Assembly: GCA_002399085.1 (NCBI GenBank)
Contig: DHCY01000016.1
Coordinates: 54,416-118,415, forward strand
Length of the DNA stretch: 64,000 bases
From: Anaerolineaceae bacterium UBA4890
GTDB lineage: Bacteria > Chloroflexota > Anaerolineae > Anaerolineales > Anaerolineaceae
Direction: 5' to 3'
Shown in pieces: positions 16,970-24,691 of this stretch (position 1 is the stretch's first letter; each line of letters starts with the position of its first letter). Position numbers and translations under genes: made by a program. The notes under the pieces were generated by a model. The model was not told the origin of the DNA. It saw only the letters and a list, made by a program, of their open reading frames with translations, and searched no databases.

Positions 16970-19236
16970 AGGTTGTAGCCTTTTGTGCGGAAGTAGTTCA
17001 CCATTGCTGCGGCTGCTTTTCGCCCGGCACCCATGGCAAGGATCACTGTGGCACCTCCGGTGACAATATCGCCTCCGGCGAAAATACCTTTCAGGTTGCT
17101 TTGATTGGTATCTTCTTCGACAATGATATTGCCCGAGCGGTTGACCTCGAGTTGTGGGGTCGTCTTGTGGATGATTGGGTTGGAGGCGTTTCCAATCGCG
17201 ATAACGGCAATGTCAAGCGGCAGTACTTTTTCAGAATCAGAGACCGGCAGCGGCCTGCGGCGACCGCTGGCGTCGGGTTCGCCCAGCTCCATTTCCTGCA
17301 GGCGTACGCTGATCAGGTTACCGTCGGCATCGCCTATGAACTCTAGTGGATTACGAAGGTAGGCAAATTGCACACCTTCTGCGATGGCGTGCTCAATTTC
17401 TTCCTTGCGACCGGGCATTTCTTCCTGCCCGCGACGGTAGATGATATAGGTTTCTTTGGCACCCAACCTCAGAGCAACCCGGGCAGAATCGAGCGCGGTG
17501 TTTCCCCCGCCAAACACGCCGACAATCTTGCCGTGCAGGTTGTGGATGGGAGTGTCGACGAAGGGGTACTGGTAGGCTTTCATCAGGTTGATGCGCGTGA
17601 GAAATTCGTTGGCAGAATAGATACCGACCAGGTTTTCGCCAGGAATGTCCATGAAACGGGGCAAGCCTGCGCCTGAACCGATGAAAACACTATCAAAGCC
17701 GTATTCGTCCATCAATTCTTTAATCGTAAAGGTTGCCCCAATCAATATGTTGGGGACAAACTGCACGCCCAGTTTTTTGAGTTCGTCAACTTCCTGCGAG
17801 ACAATAGTTTTGGGCAGACGGAATTCAGGGATTCCATAGCGTAGAACCCCACCGAAATCGTGCATGGCTTCAAACACGGTCACATCGACCCCGGCTTTCG
17901 CCAGGTCGCCCGCACAGCTCAGACTGGCAGGACCAGAACCAATAATGGCGGCTTTGGGCGCGTTTTCTGCTCTCTCAGGCTGCTCGCTTTTGAGCCCGCT
18001 TTCTGCCAACTTGTCAGCCGCAAAGCGTTCGAGCGCACCAACCGCAATTGGCTGCCCTTTTTTGAGCAAAATGCAGGCACCTTCGCATTGGTCCGTCTGG
18101 GGGCAGACCCGCCCGCAAACCATGGGCAGGGAGTTGTCTCGCTTGATGGTCAGCCCGGCTTCTGCAAATTTGTGTTCTTTAATCAGCTTGATAAACTCGG
18201 GTATCTGTACCGAGACCGGGCAGCCCACCACGCAGCGCGGATTTCGGCACTGCAGGCAGCGTTCGGCTTCTGCCAGCGCTTGCTCTTCAGTTAAACCAAG
18301 CGCAACTTCATCAAAATTGTGAATGCGATTCTCCACAGGCAGCTCGGGCATAACCTGGCGCTGCTTCTTTAAAATTTCGACACTTTCGAGCAGCTCCTCA
18401 TCATCCAGGTCCGCAATCTGGGCATCCAGCCGGCAATCATCATCGTCCTTATAGGCACGCGTGCGCTGGATGACGCTGGTGTAATCCACCAGGTGACCGT
18501 CAAATTCGGGTCCATCCACGCAGGTGAACCTGGTTTCATCGCCCACCTTTACACGGCAACCGCCGCACATGCCGGTGCCATCGACCATGATGGTGTTGAG
18601 GCTGACAGTAGTGTGAATGGCATATTTGCGGGTAAGCTCGCTGATGGCACGCATCATGAAGAGCGGACCGATAGCCAGCACATAATCGAAGGTCTGACCT
18701 TCATTCAGCAGATCCTGCAGCTTGCCGGTGACAAAGCCGTTGTAACCGAAACTGCCATCATCGGTGGTGAAATAGAGGTGATCGCTGACTGCCGCAAGTT
18801 CTTCCGTGAGAATCAGGAGGTCTTTATTCCGTGCGCCGACAATGGCGGTGACTTCATTGCCTGCCCGTTTTAAGGCACGGGCGACCGGGTAGGCGACCGC
18901 AGCGCCCACACCTCCGCCAACCACGCAGACCTTGCCAAAATTTTGGATGTCAGAAGGGTTGCCAAGGGGACCAAGCACGTCGTGAATGGTTCCACCGACC
19001 GGGATCTGGTCCATGAGCGTGGTGCTCTTGCCTACTGTCTGGACGATCAGGCGGATTGTGCCTGCTTCAGAGTCCTGGTCGACGATGGTCAGGGGCACGC
19101 GTTCGCCCGTTTCGCTCAACCGCAGGATCACAAACTGTCCGGGTTTGGCTTTTTTGGCGATGTAAGGGGAGTAGACCTGGTATGACTTGACGCGGTCAGC
19201 AAGCGTCTCTTTTTGAATAATTGTGTTAAGTTTTAT
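16966..19236 (-). CDS. Fused NfnB-NfnA: NADH-dependent reduced ferredoxin:NADP oxidoreductase (SudB-SudA fusion)
   Basis: About 756 residues. The first 280 form a ferredoxin-NADP reductase-like subunit: AKPGQFVILRL, RVPLTIVDQD for FAD, VGGGVGAAVAYPVARAL for NAD, and a [2Fe-2S] Cys set (GMCGGCRV ... FTCVDG). The rest resembles the glutamate synthase small chain: two 4Fe-4S groups (CLQCRNPRCVVGCP, CGRVCPQTDQCEGAC), FAD loop GSGPASLSCAGDLA and NADPH loop GGGNTALDSARVAL. NfnAB bifurcates electrons between ferredoxin, NADH and NADPH in anaerobes. No ATG, GTG or TTG exists near the homologous N-terminus; ATA at 19236, six bases after AGGAG, is the best start. Confidence 0.9.
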   Translation of the reverse strand: MKLNTIIQKETLADRVKSYQVYSPYIAKKAKPGQFVILRLSETGERVPLTIVDQDSEAGTIRLIVQTVGKSTTLMDQIPVGGTIHDVLGPLGNPSDIQNFGKVCVVGGGVGAAVAYPVARALKRAGNEVTAIVGARNKDLLILTEELAAVSDHLYFTTDDGSFGYNGFVTGKLQDLLNEGQTFDYVLAIGPLFMMRAISELTRKYAIHTTVSLNTIMVDGTGMCGGCRVKVGDETRFTCVDGPEFDGHLVDYTSVIQRTRAYKDDDDCRLDAQIADLDDEELLESVEILKKQRQVMPELPVENRIHNFDEVALGLTEEQALAEAERCLQCRNPRCVVGCPVSVQIPEFIKLIKEHKFAEAGLTIKRDNSLPMVCGRVCPQTDQCEGACILLKKGQPIAVGALERFAADKLAESGLKSEQPERAENAPKAAIIGSGPASLSCAGDLAKAGVDVTVFEAMHDFGGVLRYGIPEFRLPKTIVSQEVDELKKLGVQFVPNILIGATFTIKELMDEYGFDSVFIGSGAGLPRFMDIPGENLVGIYSANEFLTRINLMKAYQYPFVDTPIHNLHGKIVGVFGGGNTALDSARVALRLGAKETYIIYRRGQEEMPGRKEEIEHAIAEGVQFAYLRNPLEFIGDADGNLISVRLQEMELGEPDASGRRRPLPVSDSEKVLPLDIAVIAIGNASNPIIHKTTPQLEVNRSGNIIVEEDTNQSNLKGIFAGGDIVTGGATVILAMGAGRKAAAAMVNYFRTKGYNL

Positions 19237-19259
19237 GGGGAGCTCCTGGTAAAAAATTA

Positions 19260-20183
19260 TTACGGATAAGCCTGTTCGATTGCTTCCACCTGCAGGCACC
19301 AATATAGATTTTCGCCTTTCTCAAGGTTGAGAGAATAGACCAGGCAATAACGACCTGGCGTCAGATCGTATTCCGGTGTGAGCAGGTACATATTATTTTC
19401 AGCAGGCACAGCCTTGTATGCCACCGGTTGGTTTAGCGAGTCACGCAGTTCAAGGCGATTCATGGTCACAATCATGGTGTTGAGAACGATTTCGGGCATT
19501 ACATTGTTGGTGACCGGAACACCCTCTGAGCCTTCAGGAAGCACCTGGTTCATCGCCATCTCTGCGAATTTCTCGTTTTCAAGGATGAACACGCCGTTGG
19601 CATCCGGCTGGACTGCCAGCACTTGGGTAGGTCGGCTGAGATAAGGGATATCCACATTCAACAGCGTGGAACCGATCAGAATACCGATGACAATAAAAAC
19701 CATCAGGGTAAGACCATAAAGCAAAATGTCCAGCCAGGGTTTTCGGGGTCGGGCTGGCTGCGCGGTCGTTGTTGCTGCCGCTGTTGGTGGGGCAGTTTCA
19801 AATATAGGCGCAACCACCGGTTCTGGCATGGGGTTTTCAGCGGCGACGTGCGCGGCTGCCTGGGAGGGGGTAACTGCCGGCTCTTTAAAAAGACCAATCG
19901 GGCGGGTGTAGTCTGAAAGTTTCTCTCCGGGTTTGGGGGGAATGTACTTTTTACGTTCGATAAATGCCAGACCGCGCTGTGCGGGGCGGTTTCCCGGGTC
20001 GATCTCAAGCGCTTTTTTTAGGAAAATGGTCTGTTTATCTTCATCTTCAATGATTGCAGACAACCAGACCCATACATCCGCATTTTCAGGTTCTTCTACG
20101 ATGGCATCCTTGAGGTGTCCCAGCGCCTCTTCCATCAAGCCGGATTTGGCTGCTTCGATTCCTTTGTCCAATGATGATGTCAT
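19260..20183 (-). CDS. TPR-domain single-pass membrane protein
   Basis: 307 residues. Residues 1-75 form two TPR-like helix pairs (MEEALGHLKDAIVEEPENADVWVWLS, KQTIFLKKALEIDPGNRPAQ). A Pro/Ala/Thr linker leads to a membrane helix WLDILLYGLTLMVFIVIGILIGSTLL (about 150-175; TPR side probably cytosolic) and an external domain of about 130 residues with Cys near the end. This arrangement suits an envelope protein that docks partners inside. The family is not named. First gene of the operon with nfnAB. Confidence 0.75.
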   Translation of the reverse strand: MTSSLDKGIEAAKSGLMEEALGHLKDAIVEEPENADVWVWLSAIIEDEDKQTIFLKKALEIDPGNRPAQRGLAFIERKKYIPPKPGEKLSDYTRPIGLFKEPAVTPSQAAAHVAAENPMPEPVVAPIFETAPPTAAATTTAQPARPRKPWLDILLYGLTLMVFIVIGILIGSTLLNVDIPYLSRPTQVLAVQPDANGVFILENEKFAEMAMNQVLPEGSEGVPVTNNVMPEIVLNTMIVTMNRLELRDSLNQPVAYKAVPAENNMYLLTPEYDLTPGRYCLVYSLNLEKGENLYWCLQVEAIEQAYP

Positions 20184-20269
20184 AGTAGTACTCCGATTGG
20201 GATCATAGTTGGTAAAATTTTACCATAACGAACAAGGAAATCGTAACGACCTCTACAAGTGGAGATACT

Positions 20270-20761
20270 ATGAGAATAGCAATCATAAGCGATACTCACA
20301 ACAACCTGAACAACATCCAGGCGGTCAGGAAGCTGATTTTGGCTGAAGATGTTGCAGTTGTTATCCATTGCGGCGACCTGACCGAGGAGGACGTGCTCGA
20401 TTACTTTGGCGACTTCAGGCTGTATTGCGCTTATGGGAACGGGGATTTTGGCATGGATGTCGACGAACGCCTGCAATGGCTCAGCCCTGACAACCAGGCG
20501 GATTCTGACCTGGCGTTGGAGTTTGATGATAAGAAAGTCTTTGTCACTCACGGTCACCGTACCAGCTTGCGCAGAGCGATTGATTCCGGCGAGTACGATT
20601 ATGTATTTCACGGTCACACCCACAGATACAAGGACGAAATTATTGGTAAAACGCGGGTGATCAACCCGGGCGCATTGGGTGGAAAAAAGGTGGAAGATCG
20701 CTCTTTTGTGATATTGGATTTGGAAAGCGGCGTATTGCAGCGCTTTATTGAACCTTTTTAA
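20270..20761 (+). CDS. YfcE-type metallophosphoesterase
   Basis: 163 residues. Calcineurin-like phosphoesterase motifs in order: IISDTHNN (first metal ligands), HCGDLTEEDV, YGNGD, VTHGH and HGHTHRYK, ending with INPGALGG. YfcE homologues are small phosphodiesterases that hydrolyse phosphodiester model substrates; the natural one is unknown. ATG 20270 follows GTGGAG. It may be cotranscribed with nothing: the next gene has its own promoter. Confidence 0.9.
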   Translation: MRIAIISDTHNNLNNIQAVRKLILAEDVAVVIHCGDLTEEDVLDYFGDFRLYCAYGNGDFGMDVDERLQWLSPDNQADSDLALEFDDKKVFVTHGHRTSLRRAIDSGEYDYVFHGHTHRYKDEIIGKTRVINPGALGGKKVEDRSFVILDLESGVLQRFIEPF

Positions 20762-20776
20762 GCCGCCCTGAATCAC

Positions 20777-20804
20777 TTGACACTATCAGAAATGAATTTA
20801 TAAT
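20777..20804 (+). promoter_or_regulatory. Consensus promoter of the arsR cluster
   Basis: -35 TTGACA at 20777-20782 and -10 TATAAT at 20799-20804, 16-bp spacer. Transcription would begin near 20811, on or next to the ATG at 20812, so the mRNA is expected to be leaderless. Confidence 0.75.
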
Positions 20805-20813
20805 CATATTCAT
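20792..20813. promoter_or_regulatory. Probable ArsR operator
   Basis: Inverted repeat ATGAAT / ATTCAT with a 10-base AT-rich centre, covering the -10 box and the start codon of the regulator gene. This layout is that of ArsR/SmtB autorepression, where metal or thiol binding releases the protein. Confidence 0.55.
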
Positions 20814-21243
20814 GAACTTGAATACGATTGAAAACAAGGCACAGAACACGTCACCCTTTGAAGCGCAAGCGGCAATCTTTAAAGCCTTTACGCATCCAGT
20901 CCGCTTATCGATACTGGAACTTTTACGCGAAGGCGAACAGTGTGTCTGTCATTTATCTGCCTGCCTGGGTCAGCGCCAGGCGTATATTTCCCAACAGCTC
21001 ATTGTTTTGAGGGAATCGGGTCTGGTCCACGATCGCCGGGACGGATGGAATGTCTATTACAGCGTGGTTGATCCGCTGCTTTTTGAGATCCTGGATGACG
21101 TGAAGGTTCTTAGTGGGGCAGAACCCTCAGCATTGCCATCCTCACCAGCCGAGTGCACATGCCCACGCTGCAGCACAAAGGCTGGTTTAACGAATCGATT
21201 ATCAAACTATAGGTTTCAGGAGAAAAGAAATGACAATTATTAA
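20812..21243 (+). CDS. ArsR-family transcriptional regulator
   Basis: 143 residues. Winged-helix core: FKAFTHPVRLSILELLREGE, the Cys pair QCVCHLSACLG in the position of the As(III)/Cd(II)-sensing ELCVCDL motif, recognition helix QAYISQQLIVLRESGLV and wing DRRDGWNVYYSV. A C-terminal extension holds ECTCPRCSTK, a second Cys set that may bind metal. Probably represses its own operon through the inverted repeat at its start. It overlaps the next gene by 14 bases. Ligand (arsenite, other thiophilic metal or a redox signal) is inference. Confidence 0.88.
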   Translation: MNLNTIENKAQNTSPFEAQAAIFKAFTHPVRLSILELLREGEQCVCHLSACLGQRQAYISQQLIVLRESGLVHDRRDGWNVYYSVVDPLLFEILDDVKVLSGAEPSALPSSPAECTCPRCSTKAGLTNRLSNYRFQEKRNDNY

Positions 21244-21466
21244 AATACTTGGGTCTGGATGCAACAACTGCGTGCGTCTTGCCGCCAACGCTCACGAAGC
21301 AGTGGAACAACTTGGCATTGAAGCCACGATAGAAAAAGTAACTGACTATAATGAAATCCACAGCTATCCCATCCTTGCCACACCTGGGCTTGTGATCGAC
21401 GAAAAACTGGTTTCAGCTGGCAGGATCCCCAATGTCGAAGAAATTGTGACCTGGTTAAAAGGATAG
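21230..21466 (+). CDS. Mini-thioredoxin (redox-active disulfide protein)
   Basis: 78 residues. A thioredoxin fold reduced to its core: IIKILGSGCNNCVRLA with CNNC at positions 11-14, cis-Pro in ILATPGLVID, and a C-terminal helix NVEEIVTWLKG. Proteins of this family are often next to ArsR regulators or permeases and shuttle thiol reducing power. It overlaps the arsR stop, so translation is coupled. Confidence 0.88.
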   Translation: MTIIKILGSGCNNCVRLAANAHEAVEQLGIEATIEKVTDYNEIHSYPILATPGLVIDEKLVSAGRIPNVEEIVTWLKG

Positions 21467-21516
21467 GCTTGCATAGGCGATTTTTTTAAAACTCGCTTAA
21501 TCCATCACCTAAACAC

Positions 21517-21532
21517 ATTCAAACGATTGAAT
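21517..21532. promoter_or_regulatory. Short perfect dyad upstream of the gcvH-like gene
   Basis: ATTCAA / TTGAAT with a 4-base centre, about 40 bases before the ATG at 21569. It is too short to be a terminator and is not followed by T. It could be a second regulator site. Confidence 0.35.
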
Positions 21533-21568
21533 ATTAATGGAATTAGTACCCATTGAAAGGTTTATTAA

Positions 21569-22018
21569 ATGACGAATTACTTGGAAACACATCTGGATAA
21601 GTTCACATTCAAGGTTGCTCAAGACCGGCACTACACTACTTATGGCGTCTGGGCATTCAATCAAGAGGGCGTTGTACGAGTCGGCTTGTCAGATTTCCTG
21701 CAGCAGACCAGCGGAGACATTGCCTTCGCCGAGGTGCAGCCAGTTGGTACTGTACTAGCGGCTGGTGATGTGTGCGCAGAAATTGAGACGATCAAGGTTG
21801 ACCTTGAAATCCTCAGCCCCTTGGCTGGAAAGATTTTACGGCTCAATCCTTCCTTGGAAATGACCCCGGAAGTGATCAATGAAGACCCATATACTCAAGG
21901 CTGGCTCTGTGAGATTGAGCCTTCTGATTGGGAAAGCGACCTGGCACACCTGCTGGATCCCGAAGCTTACTTTGAGATTATGAAGAACCAGGCTGAAGAA
22001 GAATTAAAGAAAAAATGA
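21569..22018 (+). CDS. GcvH-like lipoyl-carrier protein
   Basis: 149 residues. The barrel-sandwich fold of glycine cleavage H protein is visible: GLSDFLQQTSGDIAFAEVQPVG, then EIETIKVDLEILSPLAGKI with Lys76 in the lipoylation turn, and NEDPYTQGWLCEIEP. The turn reads ETIKVD rather than the usual ESVKAA/ASD, and a charged tail of 25 residues is added. No gcvP, gcvT or lipoate ligase adjoins it. It is likely a stand-alone lipoyl carrier, as in sulfur-transfer systems. Stop overlaps the next ATG. Confidence 0.85.
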   Translation: MTNYLETHLDKFTFKVAQDRHYTTYGVWAFNQEGVVRVGLSDFLQQTSGDIAFAEVQPVGTVLAAGDVCAEIETIKVDLEILSPLAGKILRLNPSLEMTPEVINEDPYTQGWLCEIEPSDWESDLAHLLDPEAYFEIMKNQAEEELKKK

Positions 22019-22434
22019 GTAAAGAGAAAAAAGTAATCATTATTCCCTGCAGTGGAATCGGCAAGTCATTTGGGAGTGTGAGCCGAATGGCAGCATTCCA
22101 GGTGACCGAAGACGACCGCCCGGAAAGCACACAGTTGGTTCCACTGGCGCTGCTGGTGCTTGGCGATGAAGCAGCACGCGCAGCCCTGGAAAACAACCCG
22201 GTGATTGTCATCGATGGCTGCCAGCTGGCTTGCGCCGCTAAGATGGTACAAGAATCTGGCGGTACTGTTGCCAAAGAAATGGCTGTACTGGATTTTTACC
22301 GGCAAAATCGCGAGCTGAGACCCCAGGGCATTTCCCAGTTGAATGAAGGGGGGCAAAAGCTGGCGGTTGTCTTGGCAGAAGCGGTTGACCAGGTTGTTGA
22401 CGACCTGACTACAAGGGAGGTCGAGAATGGCTGA
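22015..22434 (+). CDS. DGC-domain putative metal-binding protein 1
   Basis: 139 residues. PCSGIGKSFGSVSRMA at the start and IDGCQLACAAKMV at about residue 66-78 match the DGC family, named for the Asp-Gly-Cys segment and assumed to bind zinc through conserved cysteines. No enzyme activity is established. Start overlaps the lipoyl-carrier stop (ATGA), and the 3' end overlaps the second DGC gene by 8 bases. Confidence 0.75.
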   Translation: MSKEKKVIIIPCSGIGKSFGSVSRMAAFQVTEDDRPESTQLVPLALLVLGDEAARAALENNPVIVIDGCQLACAAKMVQESGGTVAKEMAVLDFYRQNRELRPQGISQLNEGGQKLAVVLAEAVDQVVDDLTTREVENG

Positions 22435-23173
22435 TCGTTTACAGAAAAAGGTCGGAATTGTCACCTGTTCAGGCGAGGAACTGGCTGAAGGCACGGTCTC
22501 GCGCCTGGCTGCTCTTAAAGTCCTGGAAAATTTGCGCCCTGATGACACCGTGACCATCTGCCTGCCGCTATTCCTGGCTGGTGGTGAGGGCGACCGTGCT
22601 TTTGCGAAATTTTACCCGACCATTACAATCGATGGCTGTTATAAACGCTGCGCCTACCGGGGCACCGAGAAATATTCCAACACACCGGCTGCCAGTATTG
22701 TCATTTCGGAGCTGGCTGCTGAGCACCAATTGGAGAATATTGAAGGAAAACGCCAACTCAATGCAGCTGGTCTGATGGCTGTCGACCTGGCTGCTGAAAA
22801 GACCGCGGAGCAAGTGGATGCGTTGCTTGGCAAACATTGGAGTCGGCGGGAGGGCGCGTTTGCCCAGGAGAATTCGAAGGCAGAGGAAAGCCGCCAAGTC
22901 ACGGCTACATGCTCTTGCGGCTCGGGAATACCGGTGCAGAAGTTTGAGATTGATGGTCGCCAGGTTGAGATCCTGGCATTGCCATTGTTGTTCAAGAGTT
23001 TTTATGAGCAAACAGCGCGTCCTTCTGAAGACACACTAAAACAGCTAATGGCAGAAGTGCGGGTCTATAACGAGATTGAACCCGAACAGGAAGCGCAACT
23101 GCAGCAGAAGATCAGCCAGGCATACCAGGATTATTGGATGGATAACGAGAGGAAGAAACGTGAGCAGAACTGA
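22427..23173 (+). CDS. DGC-domain protein 2 with extra C-terminal Cys domain
   Basis: 248 residues. An N-terminal DGC domain (IVTCSGEELAEGTVSRLA, IDGCYKRCAYRG) is followed by a 100-residue extension that begins with CSCGSGIPVQKFEIDG and ends in a charged helix. The extension is not in the shorter sister. The pair looks like a duplicated metal/thiol protein with one copy elaborated. AAGGGAGG precedes ATG 22427. The gene overlaps the OsmC-like gene by 14 bases. Confidence 0.75.
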   Translation: MADRLQKKVGIVTCSGEELAEGTVSRLAALKVLENLRPDDTVTICLPLFLAGGEGDRAFAKFYPTITIDGCYKRCAYRGTEKYSNTPAASIVISELAAEHQLENIEGKRQLNAAGLMAVDLAAEKTAEQVDALLGKHWSRREGAFAQENSKAEESRQVTATCSCGSGIPVQKFEIDGRQVEILALPLLFKSFYEQTARPSEDTLKQLMAEVRVYNEIEPEQEAQLQQKISQAYQDYWMDNERKKREQN

Positions 23174-23612
23174 AATTTTCAATACAACCCTTAAATGGAC
23201 AGGCGAACACCGTGGGTATATTGTCATGGGAAATGGACCTGAAATGGAATTTTCGGCGCCGCCCAATTCGCAGGGTCATGCTGGTGTGTTAACCCCGGAA
23301 GATGCCTTTGTGGCAGCCGCCAATAGCTGTATTATGCTCATGTTTATCTGGGCGGTTGAACGTTTCAAGCTCAATTTGTTGTCTTATGAGTGCCGGGCGG
23401 AAGGCACCAAGCTGATCGAGCTGGACCGGACGGAAATATTTACAGAATTACGCCTCTTGCCTGTGATCAAGGTTTCCGCGAATGGGCAAGACCCGGAGGT
23501 CGTGCGCGCACGCGTGTTGCGGGCATTAAAATCAGCCGAAAAATATAGCTTGATCGCGAATTCAGTCAAGTCTGAGGTCATCATCGAACCGGATGTTGAA
23601 ATTGTGGAGTAG
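23160..23612 (+). CDS. OsmC/Ohr-like protein
   Basis: 150 residues from GTG 23160 (GAGAGG upstream; a longer in-frame start lies inside the DGC gene). It has TPEDAFVAAANSCIMLMF, the OsmC-family helix with a reactive Cys, and KYSLIANSVKSEV at the end, though the second Cys of active Ohr/OsmC peroxidases is replaced (Ser in SLIANS). It may reduce hydroperoxides or instead bind a thiol. Last gene of the six-gene cluster; the tRNA follows. Confidence 0.8.
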   Translation: MSRTEIFNTTLKWTGEHRGYIVMGNGPEMEFSAPPNSQGHAGVLTPEDAFVAAANSCIMLMFIWAVERFKLNLLSYECRAEGTKLIELDRTEIFTELRLLPVIKVSANGQDPEVVRARVLRALKSAEKYSLIANSVKSEVIIEPDVEIVE

Positions 23613-23641
23613 GTGAGAATTTTTTGGTTGCAGCAAAAGCC

Positions 23642-23669
23642 TTGCGAAAAAAACCAGAATGAGTATAAT
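23642..23669 (+). promoter_or_regulatory. Promoter of tRNA-Pro(GGG)
   Basis: TTGCGA at 23642-23647, 16-bp spacer, TATAAT at 23664-23669, followed by AAC; the tRNA begins at 23680. Confidence 0.6.
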
Positions 23670-23679
23670 AACTGCCTAT

Positions 23680-23754
23680 CGGGGCGTGGCGCAGTCCGGC
23701 TAGCGTGCTTGCATGGGGTGCAAGAGGTCGAAGGTTCAAATCCTTTCGCCCCGA
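23680..23754 (+). tRNA. tRNA-Pro (anticodon GGG)
   Basis: Acceptor CGGGGCG / CGCCCCG; anticodon stem CTTGC / GCAAG around ATGGGGT, giving GGG; T arm GAAGG TTCAAAT CCTTT. No encoded CCA. It would read CCC and CCU. It shares acceptor stem, T loop and discriminator with the CGG isoacceptor at 12673. Confidence 0.95.
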
Positions 23755-23757
23755 CAG

Positions 23758-23791
23758 AAAAGACCCTGGGAGAACCCCCGGGGTCTTTTTG
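23758..23791 (+). terminator. Terminator of tRNA-Pro(GGG)
   Basis: Stem AGACCC(T)GGG / CCCGGGGTCT followed by TTTTT, directly after the tRNA. Confidence 0.8.
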
Positions 23792-23824
23792 TTTCATGTT
23801 TACTGGAACGATAATGGACGTTGT

Positions 23825-23896
23825 TATGGGGCGAAGCAGCCTGGCACAAGCGTTTGTGGTGAAGAAGAACAATTTTGCTGGCTACTTCGCCCCTAC
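23825..23896. repeat. REP-like hairpin element, degenerate copy
   Basis: Arms ATGGGGCGAAGCAGCC and GGCTACTTCGCCCCTAC enclose about 40 bases that contain CGTTTGT. It is the same family as the copies at 25709, 26216 and 26492 but has more mismatches. Confidence 0.65.
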
Positions 23897-23897
23897 A

Positions 23898-23934
23898 AAA
23901 AATGAGCCTGCTGGATATTAGGTCAGCAGGCTCA
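23898..23934 (-). terminator. Terminator of the secreted-protein gene
   Basis: Stem GAGCCTGCTG / CAGCAGGCTC followed on the minus strand by A then TTTTTT. Confidence 0.85.
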
Positions 23935-23952
23935 TGATTTTTGTGTTTACCC

Positions 23953-24657
23953 CTACTTTTGCAGCACGGGCACAAACATCCGGAACATTGCATCCAGCTT
24001 CACCGGACCAAATTGTGACGTCAGACCTGTGGTTTCAATTACCTCTATCCAATAGGAATATTGGATGCCGAATTCCACGTCGGTGTCGACGTATTCAAAG
24101 ACCGCAGGGTCGCCGCTGCCGGGTTGTTCCACCGGGATCATACCCTGGTTGACCTGCACGCGAGCTTCCTCTCCGGGTGCCTGCCGCAGCACGTTGAACC
24201 CTTGCATATCATACTGGTGGGCAGTCTCCCAACGCAGGTTCACCTGCTCAGACAGCAAGTCGTAGTCGGCGGCGAAATTAGTCACACCAACAGCAGTGGG
24301 ACCGACGGGTTCGCTATGGCATCCGTGTATGCCTGACTCTGTATCGAAATACAGTACCTCATACCAGGTGCCGGGGGCATCCTGGCTGTAAGTTGAATCT
24401 ATGTATTCCCCATACCCAGCATTGTTAGAGGTAACCTCTGCAAGCCATTGATACCGTCCGTTACCTAATCCATTTGCTGGTTCTGAGCCTGATGCGAGTT
24501 GAGTTCGATAAATTTGGTAAGTAGTAATTGGCTCACCATAAAACGATACGGTTTTGGTACTGTTTGGATTCAGTACAACAGGATTCCTTGTTGGGCACAC
24601 TGATCCAGCTCTCTTAGTTACAAGGGTCGAATGAAAGGTTATAGATGGGGTTATCAC
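23953..24657 (-). CDS. Secreted Fn3-like protein, N-terminus apparently missing
   Basis: 234 residues if the GTG at 24657 is used. It is made of two Fn3-like beta domains (VNLRWETAHQYDMQGFNVLR; YEYVDTDVEFGIQYSYWIEV-like block) and ends FRMFVPVLQK, a tail shared with other secreted proteins here. There is no signal peptide. The frame stays open upstream of the GTG and continues with AQTDGCSSWDYTFDY up to a TGA, reading like the start of a mature secreted protein. The gene may thus have lost its signal by deletion or frameshift, or be a remnant. Confidence 0.6.
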   Translation of the reverse strand: MITPSITFHSTLVTKRAGSVCPTRNPVVLNPNSTKTVSFYGEPITTYQIYRTQLASGSEPANGLGNGRYQWLAEVTSNNAGYGEYIDSTYSQDAPGTWYEVLYFDTESGIHGCHSEPVGPTAVGVTNFAADYDLLSEQVNLRWETAHQYDMQGFNVLRQAPGEEARVQVNQGMIPVEQPGSGDPAVFEYVDTDVEFGIQYSYWIEVIETTGLTSQFGPVKLDAMFRMFVPVLQK

Positions 24658-24691
24658 ATAATCAAAAGTGTAATCCCAACTGGAGCAGCCA

